64,000 nucleotides of DNA, from assembly GCF_030269545.1 (NCBI RefSeq), contig NZ_BSTN01000004.1, forward strand, positions 124,001 to 188,000, written 5' to 3'. A program made the translations under genes and the position numbers. Below are positions 1 to 8,099 of the stretch, piece by piece. The notes under the pieces were generated by a model. The model made no database searches and had not been told where the DNA came from. It saw nothing but the letters and a program-made list of their open reading frames with translations. Every line of letters starts with the position of its first letter. The stretch's first letter is position 1. Source of the DNA: Actinomadura sp. NBRC 104425 (GTDB taxonomy: Bacteria > Actinomycetota > Actinomycetes > Streptosporangiales > Streptosporangiaceae).

Positions 1-441
1 CAGGCGCACCCCGGCTACGTCAACCGGCGCGGCAGCGAGTTCGGCCTGGTCACGGGTGCGGCGCGGTCGGGCGCCGAGGCGCTGAAGATGGCCGGGATCG
101 GCGTCGGCGACATCGACATGTGCCAGATCTACGACTGCTTCACCTACACCACGCTGGTCACGCTGGAGGACTACGGGTTCTGCGCCAAGGGCGAGGGCGG
201 CGCGTTCGTCGCGAGCGGCGCGATCGCGCCCGGCGGGAGCCTGCCGGTCAACACCGGCGGCGGCGAGCTGTCGTCCTTCTACATGTGGGGGATGACGCCG
301 CTGTCGGAGGCGGTCATCCAGGCGCGGGGCGAGGGCGGCGACCGCCAGGTGCCCGCGCACGACCTGATCATGGTGAGCGGCAACGGGGGAGTGCTCGACT
401 TCCACTCGACCCTCATCCTCAGCCCGCACCCCAGGACGTGA
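1..441 (+). CDS. Thiolase-like lipid-transfer protein, C-terminal part (5' end outside window)
   Basis: The reading frame is open from base 1, so the N-terminal part of the gene lies outside the window. The visible 146 residues match the C-terminal domain of the lipid-transfer-protein branch of thiolases: YDCFT, a GFCAKGEGG-type loop, VNTGGGEL and a final MVSGNGGVL segment. The GHP motif of classical degradative thiolases is absent, as in Ltp-type enzymes, which often act as retro-aldolases on side-chain acyl-CoAs together with a DUF35 partner. Such a partner begins 4 nt after this stop codon, and crotonase, acyl-CoA ligase and CitE-like genes follow in the same direction. The likely role is a carbon-carbon bond step in degradation of a branched or cyclic acyl-CoA. 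The substrate is not visible. Confidence 0.85.
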   Translation, partial: QAHPGYVNRRGSEFGLVTGAARSGAEALKMAGIGVGDIDMCQIYDCFTYTTLVTLEDYGFCAKGEGGAFVASGAIAPGGSLPVNTGGGELSSFYMWGMTPLSEAVIQARGEGGDRQVPAHDLIMVSGNGGVLDFHSTLILSPHPRT

Positions 442-445
442 CGCG

Positions 446-871
446 ATGCCGGACGAGAAGGACGCACTGATGAGCCTGATCCCTGTGGAGCGGGACGAGC
501 ACTCGGCCCCGTTCTTCGACGCCGCCGCCGAGGGCACGCTGCTGCTGCGCTACTCGCCCAGCAGCGGCGAATGGTCCGAGCCGGCCGCGGTGGTGTGCTC
601 GGTGACGCAGGCGCGGGACCTGCAGTGGCGGCCCGCCGCGGGCACCGGCGAGCTGGTGTCCTGGACGGTCAAGCCGGGCCGCCGGGGCCCCGACGGCGTC
701 CGCGGGCCCGACCAGGTCATCGGGCTGGTGGAGCTGACCGAGGGGCCGTGGCTGACGCTGCGGCTGGTGGACGCCGAGGGCCTGAAGCTGCGCGCGGGCC
801 TGCCGGTGCGCGTCGAGTTCGTCCGCCCAGAGGGCGGCGAGCCCCTGCCGGTCGGCCGCGTCCACGACTAG
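446..871 (+). CDS. DUF35 OB-fold protein, partner of the thiolase-like enzyme
   Basis: This 141-residue protein fits the DUF35 (OB-fold, acyl-CoA-associated) family, whose members pair with Ltp thiolase-like proteins and help form the acyl-CoA site. The central FVRPEGGEPLPV-type end and the LVSWTVKPG strand fit the OB fold. The usual N-terminal zinc ribbon (two CxxC pairs) is degraded: RYSPSSGEW stands where RCRxCGxW is expected and only one nearby cysteine remains. The start at 446 has AGGAC 10 nt upstream; an in-frame ATG at 470 is an alternative. The gene lies 4 nt after the thiolase stop, so the two are almost certainly translated together. The loss of zinc ligands suggests a structural rather than metal-dependent role for the N-terminus. 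Confidence 0.8.
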   Translation: MPDEKDALMSLIPVERDEHSAPFFDAAAEGTLLLRYSPSSGEWSEPAAVVCSVTQARDLQWRPAAGTGELVSWTVKPGRRGPDGVRGPDQVIGLVELTEGPWLTLRLVDAEGLKLRAGLPVRVEFVRPEGGEPLPVGRVHD

Positions 872-876
872 AATCT

Positions 877-1704
877 ATGAGTATGAATCGTATGAATAGT
901 GGGTCGGTGGGCGTGCACGTGGAGCGCCGCGGGCCGGTCGCCTGGATCCGGATCGACCGGTCCGAGCGGCGCAACGCCTACGACCTGGCCATGGCCCGCA
1001 CCATGATCGGGGCGTTCGAGGACGCCGCCGACGCCGACGCGGTGGTGCTCACCGGCACCGGCGGGGCGTTCTGCGCGGGCGGGGCGCTCGACCAGCTCGA
1101 CGACCCCGACCCGGGCCGGCTGCGGGCGCTGTTCACCGCCTCGCTGCGGCTGGTCGACGCCATCCGCGCCTGCCCCCGCCCGGTGATCGCCGCGGTCGAC
1201 GGGCCCGCCGCCGGAGGCGGCAACGAGCTCGTCGTCGCCTGCGACTTCGCCATCGCCACCCGCCGCTCCACGTTCGGGCAGACCGGGCCCCGGGTGGGCT
1301 CGGCCGGGGTGCTGGGCGCCACGAACATGCTCACCGTCCAGATCGGCGAGAAGCGCGCCAAGGAGATGGCGATGCTGTGCCGCCGCTACACCGCCGAGCA
1401 GGCCCTCGCCATGGGCCTGATCAACGAGGTCGTCGACGACGACGGGCTGGAGGAGGCGGTGGCGCGCTGGATCGCCGAGATCCGCGCGCTCAGCCCCCGC
1501 TACCTGGAGATCGCCAAGATCAGCTCCAACCAGTGGTGGCACCAGTCCGCCGACAACATGAACACGGGCCTGGGCATGCTCGTCCAGGCCATCGGCAGCG
1601 AGGACATGCGCGAGGGCGCCCGGGCCTTCCTGGAGCGGCGCGCCCCCGACTTCCGCGGCGCCCGCGCCGCGACCGACGCCGCACGTGAAGGGGGCCGTCC
1701 GTGA
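877..1704 (+). CDS. Crotonase-fold acyl-CoA hydratase/hydrolase, MenB/BadI-like
   Basis: A 275-residue crotonase-superfamily enzyme. The oxyanion-hole segments are GGAFCAGGALDQL and AAGGGNEL. The sequence FGQTGPRVGS and the following GEKRAKEMAMLCRRY resemble the MenB (DHNA-CoA synthase) and BadI (ketocyclohexanecarboxyl-CoA hydrolase) branch rather than classical enoyl-CoA hydratase: the second catalytic glutamate of the FGQPE motif is replaced, while the Glu in GGGNE is kept. Members of this branch often open or close carbocycles on CoA thioesters, so ring cleavage is a plausible role. Start choice is uncertain: ATG at 877 lacks a clear ribosome site, and ATG 892 or GTG 904 are in frame. The 3' end overlaps the next gene by GTGA. 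Confidence 0.82.
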   Translation: MSMNRMNSGSVGVHVERRGPVAWIRIDRSERRNAYDLAMARTMIGAFEDAADADAVVLTGTGGAFCAGGALDQLDDPDPGRLRALFTASLRLVDAIRACPRPVIAAVDGPAAGGGNELVVACDFAIATRRSTFGQTGPRVGSAGVLGATNMLTVQIGEKRAKEMAMLCRRYTAEQALAMGLINEVVDDDGLEEAVARWIAEIRALSPRYLEIAKISSNQWWHQSADNMNTGLGMLVQAIGSEDMREGARAFLERRAPDFRGARAATDAAREGGRP

Positions 1705-3362
1705 CCTTCCGCTACTACCGCGACATCCACCCCGCCTTCCCGAACCGCGAGGACTGGGCGCTGCCCACCGTCCTGCGGCACCACGCCGAACGGCGGCCCG
1801 ACGCCGTCTGGCTGGACGCCCCCGAGGAGAACGCCGCCTGGACCTACGCGCAGGTGCTCGCCGAGGCCGAGGCGATCGGCGCGGCGATGCTGGCGAACGG
1901 GGCGCAGCCCGGCGACCGGGTCGTGATCTACGCGGCGAACTCCTCCCGGTTCGTGCGCACCTGGCTCGGCACCGCCGTCGCCGGGCTGGCGGAGGTGCCC
2001 ATCAACACCGCCTACGAGCACGACTTCCTCGCCCACCAGGTGCGCACCGTCCGGGCGCGGCTGGCCGTCGTCGAGGACGTGCACGCCGCACGGTTCACCG
2101 CCGTCGCCGAGGCCGCCGCCGACATCCGCAAGTTCTGGGTGATCGACACCGGGCGGCAGGCCGAGGCGATCGAGACGCTGCGCGCCGCGGGCTGGGAGGC
2201 CGCCCCCTGGGAGGAGCTGCTCGCCGGCGGCCCCGCCGAACTGCCCGCCGTGAGCCCCCGGGACCTGGCCGCCGTCTTCTTCACCTCCGGCACGACCGGC
2301 CCGTCCAAGGGCGTGGCCATGCCGCACACGCAGATGTACTTCTTCGCCCAGGAGTGCGTCGCGCTCACCCGGCTGACCGCGGACGACGCGTGGATGGCGG
2401 TCACCCCGCTGTTCCACGGCAACGCCCAGTTCATGGCCGCCTACCCGGCGATGGTCGCGGGCGGCCGCTTCGTGCTGCGCAGCCGGTTCAGCGCCAGCCG
2501 GTGGATCGATCAGATCCGCACCGGCGGTGTCACGGTCACCAACTTCATCGGCGTGATGATGGACTTCATCTGGAAGCAGCCGCGCCGCCCCGACGACGCC
2601 GACAACCCGCTGCGCTGCGTGTTCGCCGCGCCCACCGCCGCCTCGATCCTCGCCCCGATGAAGGAGCGCTTCGGCATCGAGGCGTTCGTGGAGGTGTTCG
2701 GCCTGACCGAGACGTCCGCGCCGATCCTGTCCCCCTACGGGGAGGACCGCCCGGCGGGCGCGGCGGGGCTGGCCGCCGACGAGTGGTTCGACGTGGCGCT
2801 GGTGGACCCGGAGACCGACGAGGAGGTCCCGGTCGGGCAGGTCGGCGAGCTGGTCGTCCGGCCGAAGGTGCCGTTCATCTCCAGCAACGGCTACTTCGGC
2901 ATGCCCGACCGCACCGTCGAGGCGTGGCGCAACCTGTGGTTCCACACCGGCGATGCGCTGCGCCGCGACGAGGACGGCTGGTTCTACTTCGTCGACCGGT
3001 TCAAGGACGCGCTGCGCCGGCGCGGCGAGAACATCAGCTCCTACGAGGTCGAGACCGCCGTGCTCAGCCACCCGGCGGTGGCCGAGTGCGCGGTCATCGC
3101 GGTGCCCGCCGCGTCCGAGGCGGGCGAGGACGAGGTCATGGCCTACCTGGTCACCCGCGACGAGGTCACCCCCGAGGAGGTCTGGCGGTGGTGCGAGGGC
3201 CGCATCCCGGCCTTCGCCGTCCCCCGCTACCTGCGGTTCGTCGACGCGCTGCCCAAGACGCCGTCGCAGCGCGTCCAGAAGGCCAAGCTCCGCGCCGCCG
3301 GGATCACCCCCGACACCCACGACCGCACCCCCGACGCCGCCGGCCGGGCGGCGGGCCGCTGA
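1701..3362 (+). CDS. AMP-forming acyl-CoA synthetase (ligase)
   Basis: A 553-residue member of the ANL superfamily. The P-loop-like motif FFTSGTTGPSKGV (residues about 193-205), the A5-type motif EVFGLTETS, the A8 region WFHTGDALRRDEDGWFYFVDR and the C-terminal KTPSQRVQK with the adenylation lysine are all present. It should activate a carboxylic acid to its CoA thioester for the neighbouring lyase, crotonase and thiolase enzymes. The start is GTG at 1701, overlapping the previous stop (GTGA), which implies translational coupling. The KDALRRRGENISSYEVE hinge is like crotonobetaine/long-chain CoA ligases, so a bulky or carnitine-like acyl substrate is possible but not provable here. Confidence 0.9.
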   Translation: MTFRYYRDIHPAFPNREDWALPTVLRHHAERRPDAVWLDAPEENAAWTYAQVLAEAEAIGAAMLANGAQPGDRVVIYAANSSRFVRTWLGTAVAGLAEVPINTAYEHDFLAHQVRTVRARLAVVEDVHAARFTAVAEAAADIRKFWVIDTGRQAEAIETLRAAGWEAAPWEELLAGGPAELPAVSPRDLAAVFFTSGTTGPSKGVAMPHTQMYFFAQECVALTRLTADDAWMAVTPLFHGNAQFMAAYPAMVAGGRFVLRSRFSASRWIDQIRTGGVTVTNFIGVMMDFIWKQPRRPDDADNPLRCVFAAPTAASILAPMKERFGIEAFVEVFGLTETSAPILSPYGEDRPAGAAGLAADEWFDVALVDPETDEEVPVGQVGELVVRPKVPFISSNGYFGMPDRTVEAWRNLWFHTGDALRRDEDGWFYFVDRFKDALRRRGENISSYEVETAVLSHPAVAECAVIAVPAASEAGEDEVMAYLVTRDEVTPEEVWRWCEGRIPAFAVPRYLRFVDALPKTPSQRVQKAKLRAAGITPDTHDRTPDAAGRAAGR

Positions 3363-3372
3363 AAGGCACGCG

Positions 3373-4260
3373 ATGCACCCCTACCGATCGGTCCTGTTCG
3401 TCCCCGGACACAAACCCGCGTGGGCGCGCAAGGCGCTGGCGTCCGGGGCCGACGCCATCGTGCTCGACCTGGAGGACTCGGTACCGGACGACCTCAAGGC
3501 CGAAAGCCGCGACACCGTCCGCGCCGCGCTCGCCGAGCTGCGCGCCGCGGACCCGCGCATCGGGCTGTTCGTCCGGCCCAACGCGCTGGACACCCGGCTG
3601 GCCGGGGCCGACCTGGAACGCGTCGTGGGCCCGGAGCTGACCGGCCTGTTCACCCCCAAGATCCGCAACGCCGCCGACGTGCTGCGCTGGGAGGCCCTCA
3701 TCGACTGGTTCGAGGCGCGCAACGGCGCGTCCGGCCTGGAGATGATCGTCCCGGTGGAGACGGTCGAGGCCATCGACGAGTGCGGCGCGATCGCGGCCGC
3801 CTCGCCGCGGGTCGGCGCGATGATCGGCCCGACCTCGCGGCACGCCGACATCGCTCGCGCGGTGGGTTTCCGGTGGTCGCCGGAGGGCAGCGAGTCGCTC
3901 TACCTGCGCAGCCGGGTCCTGCTGGCCTGCCGCCGGCACGGCCTGCACGCGCTGACCGGCCTGTGGGAGGACCTGGCCGACCTGGAAGGGCTGCGCGCGT
4001 TCGCCGACTACGGCCTGCAGCTGGGCTTCCGCGGGCAGGTCGTCATCCACCCCTCGCACGTGCCCGTCGTCAACGAGGTGTTCACGCCCACCGACGACGA
4101 GGTCGCCTACCACGAGGAGCTGGTGGCGGCGGTGGAGCGGGCGGCGAGGGACGGGCACGGCGCGGTCCGCTTCCGGGGCCAGCACATCGACCTGGCCCAC
4201 GCCGAGAAGGCCCGCCGCTGGCTGGCCCACGCCCGCATGGTCCGCGGCGCCGGCACCTAG
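3373..4260 (+). CDS. CitE-like acyl-CoA lyase (HpcH/HpaI aldolase family)
   Basis: This 295-residue protein matches the citrate lyase beta-subunit-like family: RSVLFVPG at the N-terminus, DAIVLDLEDSVP with the metal-binding acidic residues, TPKIRNAADV, and GFRGQVVIHPSHV near the C-terminus. Family members cleave or form beta-hydroxyacyl-CoA compounds (malyl-CoA, citramalyl-CoA and related) with Mg2+. It starts 10 nt after the ligase, with GAAAGG as ribosome site, and closes the catabolic operon. It is a stand-alone CitE, because no CitD or CitF is nearby, so it is a lyase or thioesterase of an acyl-CoA intermediate and not part of citrate lyase. Confidence 0.85.
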   Translation: MHPYRSVLFVPGHKPAWARKALASGADAIVLDLEDSVPDDLKAESRDTVRAALAELRAADPRIGLFVRPNALDTRLAGADLERVVGPELTGLFTPKIRNAADVLRWEALIDWFEARNGASGLEMIVPVETVEAIDECGAIAAASPRVGAMIGPTSRHADIARAVGFRWSPEGSESLYLRSRVLLACRRHGLHALTGLWEDLADLEGLRAFADYGLQLGFRGQVVIHPSHVPVVNEVFTPTDDEVAYHEELVAAVERAARDGHGAVRFRGQHIDLAHAEKARRWLAHARMVRGAGT

Positions 4261-4291
4261 GGCGAGGGGTGGCGGGCGGCGGGGGGTGGCG

Positions 4292-4297
4292 CATAAT
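4292..4297 (+). promoter_or_regulatory. Candidate -10 box of a leaderless promoter
   Basis: CATAAT lies exactly 7 nt before the ATG at 4305, the spacing typical of leaderless actinobacterial transcripts. No ribosome-binding site is present between it and the start. No convincing -35 element is visible in the GC-rich stretch upstream. Confidence 0.45.
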
Positions 4298-4304
4298 CGT
4301 CCCC

Positions 4305-6464
4305 ATGGGGACGATGCAAGTGACCACTTACTGCCGGATCTGCGAGCCGCTGTGCGGGCTGACCGCCACCGTCCGCGACGGCGAGCTGCTCCGGCTGCGC
4401 CCGGATCCCGACCATCCGCTCTCCCGCGGCTTCGCCTGCCCGAAGGGCATCGCGATGGCCGAGGTGCACAACGACCCCGACCGCGTCACCCGGCCGCTGC
4501 GGCGCCGCGCCGACGGCGGATTCGACGAGGTGAGCTGGGACGAGGCCCTGTCGGACATCGCCGCCCGGCTCACCCGGATCCGCCGCGAGCACGGCGGCGG
4601 CGCGATCGGCTGCTACTTCGGCAACCCGGCGACGTTCTCCTACAGCCACCCGCTGTGGCTCACCGGGTTCATGGGCGCGCTCGGGTCGCCGCACCTGTAC
4701 TCGGCCGGATCGCAGGACGTCAACAACCGCTTCGCCGCCAGCGCGCTGCTGTACGGGGCGCCGACGCTGGTGCCCATCCCCGACCTCAAACGCACCGACC
4801 TGCTGCTGATGATCGGGGCGAACCCGCTGGTGTCGCACGGCAGCGTGCTCAGCGCGCCGCGCATCCGCGACGACCTGGCCGCGATCGTCCGCCGCGGCGG
4901 CCGCGTCATCGTCGCCGACCCGCGCCGCACCGAGACCGCCCGCGCCTTCGAGCACCTGCCCGTCCGCCCCGACGGCGACGCCTGGCTGCTGCTGTCGCTG
5001 CTGCACGTCATCTTCGCCGAACGCCTCGAGGACGCCGCCGCCTGCGCGCGCCAGGCCACCGGCCTGGCCGAGCTGCGCGCCCTGGCCGCCCGCTTCGCCC
5101 CCGAGCGCACCGCCGACCGCAGCGGCGTCCCCGCCGACCGGGTGCGGGCCCTGGCCCGCGACCTGGCCGCGGCCGAACGCGCCGTCGTCTACGGCCGCAC
5201 CGGCTCCTGCCTGGGCCGGTACGGCACCCTCACCGCGTTCCTGATCGACGCGGTCACCGCCGTCACGGGCAACCTGGACCGCCCCGGCGGGGCGGTCTTC
5301 GGCGAGTCGCCCGTCCGCGTGGACGAGATCCTGCGACATTCCGGCCGCGCCTCCTACGGCCGGACCCGCTCGCGCGTCGGCGGCTACCCCGACATCCTCG
5401 GCACCTTCCCCGCCGGGGTGATGGCCGAGGAGATCACCGCACCCGGCCCGGGGCGGCTGCGGGCGCTGCTGGTGGCGGCCGGGAACCCGGTGCTGACGGT
5501 GCCGGGCAGCGCCGCGCTCGACGCCGCCCTCGACCGGCTCGACCTGCTGGTCTGCATCGACATGTACGTCAACGAGACCGCCCGCAAGGCCGACTACGTG
5601 CTGCCCGCCACCACATGGCTGGAACGCGAGGACATCCCGCTGCCGTTCCTGCAGCTGCACCTCACCCCGTACGTGACCTGGACCGAGCCGGTCGTGCCGC
5701 CGCGCGGCCAGGCCCGCCAGGAATGGCAGATCTTCGACGAGCTGGCCCGCCGCATGGGGCTCGGCGTGGGCGCCCTGCGGGCGCAGCGCATCGCGCACCG
5801 CCTCGGCGTGCGGCCCTCGCCCCGCTTCCTGGTGGACGCGCTGCTGCGCACCGGCCCGTACGGCGACTGGTACGGGCTGCGGCGCGGCGGCCTCAGCCTG
5901 AAGCGGCTGCGCGCCCACCCGCACGGCATCGTCCTGGCCGAGCACCACCGCACCGGCAGGCTGCGCCGCCGCATCTGGCACCGGGACAGGCGGGTCCACC
6001 TGGCCCCGCCGCAGATCGCCGCCGAGATCGACCGGCTCGCCGCCGACCCCGAGCCGCCGCCGGAATACCCGCTGCGCCTGATCGGCATCCGCGAGCAGCG
6101 GTCGCACAACTCCTGGATGCACAACGCGCCCGCGCTGATGCGCGCCAAGGGCGGCACGCGCGGGCAGGTCGCGCGCGTGCACCCCAAGGACGCGGCCGAG
6201 CACGGGCTCCAGGACGGCGACCGGTGCCGCATCTCCTCGCCGCACGGCTCGGTGGAGCTGCCGGTGAAGGTCACCGACGAGATGACGCCGGGCACCGTCG
6301 CCGTCCCGCACGGCTGGGGTCACCGCGGGGGCTGGCGGGTCGCCAACGCCGCCGGGGGCGTCAACGTCAACCTGCTCGCCTCGCCCGACCCCGCCGACCT
6401 GGAGCCCCTGGCGGGCATGGCCCACCTCAACGGCGTGCCGGTGCGGATCGCCCCGGCACGCTGA
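4305..6464 (+). CDS. Molybdopterin oxidoreductase (DMSO reductase/BisC-NapA superfamily)
   Basis: A 719-residue molybdopterin guanine dinucleotide enzyme. The N-terminal [4Fe-4S] motif is C10-x2-C13-x3-C17 with the fourth cysteine at 45 (FACPKG). Typical later segments follow: the Rossmann-like GGRVIVADPRRTETA, NPVLTVPGS, and the C-terminal MopB beta-barrel with QDGDRCRISSPHG and VPHGWGH. No Tat signal is present, so it is probably cytoplasmic. No small subunit or electron-transfer partner is adjacent. It follows the catabolic operon by 44 nt but has its own candidate leaderless promoter, so it may be transcribed separately. The substrate cannot be deduced; formate-dehydrogenase-like or xenobiotic-transforming roles are both possible. 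Confidence 0.85.
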   Translation: MGTMQVTTYCRICEPLCGLTATVRDGELLRLRPDPDHPLSRGFACPKGIAMAEVHNDPDRVTRPLRRRADGGFDEVSWDEALSDIAARLTRIRREHGGGAIGCYFGNPATFSYSHPLWLTGFMGALGSPHLYSAGSQDVNNRFAASALLYGAPTLVPIPDLKRTDLLLMIGANPLVSHGSVLSAPRIRDDLAAIVRRGGRVIVADPRRTETARAFEHLPVRPDGDAWLLLSLLHVIFAERLEDAAACARQATGLAELRALAARFAPERTADRSGVPADRVRALARDLAAAERAVVYGRTGSCLGRYGTLTAFLIDAVTAVTGNLDRPGGAVFGESPVRVDEILRHSGRASYGRTRSRVGGYPDILGTFPAGVMAEEITAPGPGRLRALLVAAGNPVLTVPGSAALDAALDRLDLLVCIDMYVNETARKADYVLPATTWLEREDIPLPFLQLHLTPYVTWTEPVVPPRGQARQEWQIFDELARRMGLGVGALRAQRIAHRLGVRPSPRFLVDALLRTGPYGDWYGLRRGGLSLKRLRAHPHGIVLAEHHRTGRLRRRIWHRDRRVHLAPPQIAAEIDRLAADPEPPPEYPLRLIGIREQRSHNSWMHNAPALMRAKGGTRGQVARVHPKDAAEHGLQDGDRCRISSPHGSVELPVKVTDEMTPGTVAVPHGWGHRGGWRVANAAGGVNVNLLASPDPADLEPLAGMAHLNGVPVRIAPAR

Positions 6465-6483
6465 CCGGTCGGCTGACCGGTCA
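6462..6483. terminator. Bidirectional hairpin between convergent genes
   Basis: Two copies of GACCGGTC (6463-6470 and 6475-6482), each self-complementary, are separated by 4 nt and can form a strong GC stem between the convergent molybdoenzyme and reductase genes. There is no T-tract, which is usual for actinobacterial terminators. Confidence 0.6.
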
Positions 6484-6503
6484 GCTGAACGGCGCGCCCG
6501 CGG

Positions 6504-7361
6504 TCAGCCCTTCAGGGCGGCCGCGACCGCGTCGGCGAGCGCGGTGGTGGGGCGGCCGATGAGGGCGCGCAGGTGGCCGGAGCCGGTGGTCAGGTCGCCG
6601 CGGGCGATGCCGGTGTCGCTGTCGGCCAGGGTTTTGGCGTAGGGCTCGGGCACGCCCGCCGCGACCAGCGCCTTGGCGTACTCCTCCTCCGACATGTTGC
6701 GGTAGGCGATGTCCCTGCCGGTCTGCCGGGACAGTTCGGCGGCGAGCTCGGCCATGGTGAACGGGGTGTCGCCGCCCAGCTCGTAGGTCTTGCCCGCGTG
6801 CCCGTCCCCGGTCAGGACGGCGGCCGCGGCGGCGGCGTAGTCGGCCCGGGTGGCGGCGGCGATCCGGCCGTCCCCGGCGGCGCCGATGAGCGTGCCGCTC
6901 TCCAGGGCGGGCGCCAGGTTCTCGGTGTAGTTCTCCAAGTACCAGCCGTTGCGCAGGAACACGTGCGGCAGCCCCGACTCGCGGATGACCGCCTCGGTGG
7001 CCTTGTGCTCCTCGGCGAGGACCATCTTGCTGGTGTCGCAGTTGAGGATGCCGGTGTAGGCGATGAGCTCGACGTTCGCGGCGGCGGCGGCCTCCACCAC
7101 GTTGCGGTGCTGGGGGACGCGCCGGCCGACCTCGCTGCCGGAGACGAGCAGCAGCCGGGTGGTCCCGGCGAGCGCGGCGGCGAGGGTCTTTGGCTCGTCG
7201 TAGTCGGCCCGGCGCACCTGGACGCCGCGTTCGGCCAGGTCGGCGGCCTTGTCGGGGGTGCGTACGGCGGCGACGATCCGGTCGGCGGGCACGCCGCGCT
7301 CCAGCAGCGCCTCGACGGTCAGCCGGCCGAGCCTGCCGGTGGCTCCGGTGATGGTGATCAC
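6504..7361 (-). CDS. NmrA/QorB-like NAD(P)H quinone reductase (SDR family)
   Basis: A 285-residue atypical short-chain dehydrogenase with the N-terminal dinucleotide motif TGATGRLGR, HKATEAVIRESGLPHVFLRNGWYLENYTEN in the middle and the C-terminal GDLTTGSGHLRALIGRPTT typical of QorB (quinone oxidoreductase 2) and related NmrA-like proteins. The predicted role is NADPH-dependent quinone or electrophile reduction in the cytoplasm. It is divergent from an HxlR regulator (start 7480) across a 118-bp region with repeats, the classic arrangement of HxlR-controlled quinone-stress reductases (YodB/QorR type). Confidence 0.85.
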   Translation of the reverse strand: MITITGATGRLGRLTVEALLERGVPADRIVAAVRTPDKAADLAERGVQVRRADYDEPKTLAAALAGTTRLLLVSGSEVGRRVPQHRNVVEAAAAANVELIAYTGILNCDTSKMVLAEEHKATEAVIRESGLPHVFLRNGWYLENYTENLAPALESGTLIGAAGDGRIAAATRADYAAAAAAVLTGDGHAGKTYELGGDTPFTMAELAAELSRQTGRDIAYRNMSEEEYAKALVAAGVPEPYAKTLADSDTGIARGDLTTGSGHLRALIGRPTTALADAVAAALKG

Positions 7362-7381
7362 AGCGGTTCCTCTCCACGGTG

Positions 7382-7425
7382 AGTGCGTACTGGCGATCGT
7401 GCACTAACTATTCCACAGCACTAAC
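7382..7425. promoter_or_regulatory. Candidate HxlR operator region
   Basis: AGTGC at 7382-7386 and GCACT at 7401-7405 form an inverted repeat. GCACTAAC is repeated directly at 7401-7408 and 7418-7425. The cluster lies between the divergent qorB-like and hxlR genes, where an autoregulatory HxlR dimer would bind. This is inference from position and symmetry. Confidence 0.45.
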
Positions 7426-7479
7426 CAGAGGGGAGAGGCGGTGCGGTGCGGCGGCCGCCCGGGCGGTTACCGTTGACAC

Positions 7480-8010
7480 ATGACCAGCACGAGCCCGGAC
7501 GTGACCCGTCCCGCCCCCCGCGCCGAGGCCGACGGCACCGCCGGCAGCACCGCCGGCGACATCACCGACGAGCTGGTCGCGGACGTGTTCGCCCGCGCCT
7601 GCCCGTCCCGCCGCACGCTCGAGAACGTCACCGGCAAGTGGGGCGCGCTCGCCCTGGCCGCGCTCGCCGAGGGCAGCCACCGCTTCAACGCGCTGCGCCG
7701 CCGCGTCGACGGGGTGAGCGAGAAGATGCTGGCGCAGACCCTGCACGTGCTGGAACGCGACGGCATGGTGGTGCGCGACGTGCGCGCCACCATCCCCCCG
7801 CACGTCGAGTACAGCCTGACGCCGCTGGGCGAACGCGTCGCCGCCCGGCTCTGCGACCTGATCCGCCTGGTGGAGGAGGAGATGCCGGCGGTGCTGGCCG
7901 CCCGCGCCCGCTACGACCGGGCCCGCGCCGCCGACCGCGCCGCCGACCGGGCCGCCGACCGCGCCGCCGACCGGGGCGCCGACCGCGCCGCCGACCGGGG
8001 CGCCGGCTGA
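7480..8010 (+). CDS. HxlR-family winged-helix regulator with repetitive C-terminal tail
   Basis: A 176-residue transcription factor. The HxlR core spans about residues 35-145: CPSRRTLENVTGKWGALALAAL, then the recognition part RFNALRRRVDGVSEKMLAQTLHVLERDGMV and the wing HVEYSLTPLGE. One N-terminal cysteine (the Cys just before the HxlR domain in redox-sensing members) is present in CPSRR, so thiol-based sensing of quinones is plausible. The tail consists of six four-residue units of AADR or GADR type encoded by a 12-bp tandem repeat, which is not part of the family fold. It probably represses the divergent reductase gene. Confidence 0.87.
   Translation: MTSTSPDVTRPAPRAEADGTAGSTAGDITDELVADVFARACPSRRTLENVTGKWGALALAALAEGSHRFNALRRRVDGVSEKMLAQTLHVLERDGMVVRDVRATIPPHVEYSLTPLGERVAARLCDLIRLVEEEMPAVLAARARYDRARAADRAADRAADRAADRGADRAADRGAG
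7927..7998 (+). repeat. 12-bp tandem repeat encoding (A/G)ADR units
   Basis: Six in-frame 12-bp units of the pattern GCCGCCGACCGS lie at the 3' end of the HxlR gene and encode AADR/GADR repeats. Unit number could vary by slippage without breaking the frame. Confidence 0.85.
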
Positions 8011-8066
8011 GGCGCCGCCGGGCCCGGGCCGGGGCGCCGGCGGGGGCGCGGTGCCGGCCGGAAGGC

Positions 8067-8099
8067 TTACAGCTGGCATTCAGTTTTGCCCGGTAAGGT
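8067..8099 (+). promoter_or_regulatory. Candidate activator-dependent promoter upstream of sqd1-like gene
   Basis: TTACAG (8067-8072) and ATTCAG (8078-8083) form a direct repeat with 11-bp spacing, as expected for an OmpR-family response regulator. A -10-like TAAGGT follows at 8094-8099. The rest of the 8011-8307 gap is GC-rich with no gene. The predicted leader to the ATG at 8308 is about 200 nt. Confidence 0.35.

Noticed and set aside
1500..3320. A 606-codon open frame on the minus strand opposite the acyl-CoA ligase
   Set aside because: It is a high-GC shadow: Gly/Arg/Val-rich, no domain, while the opposite strand carries an intact ANL enzyme. Similar antisense frames over the other genes were left out for the same reason.
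7927..7998. Short regular repeats that could look like a CRISPR array
   Set aside because: The units are 12 bp, contiguous, without spacers, and encode an in-frame protein tail.
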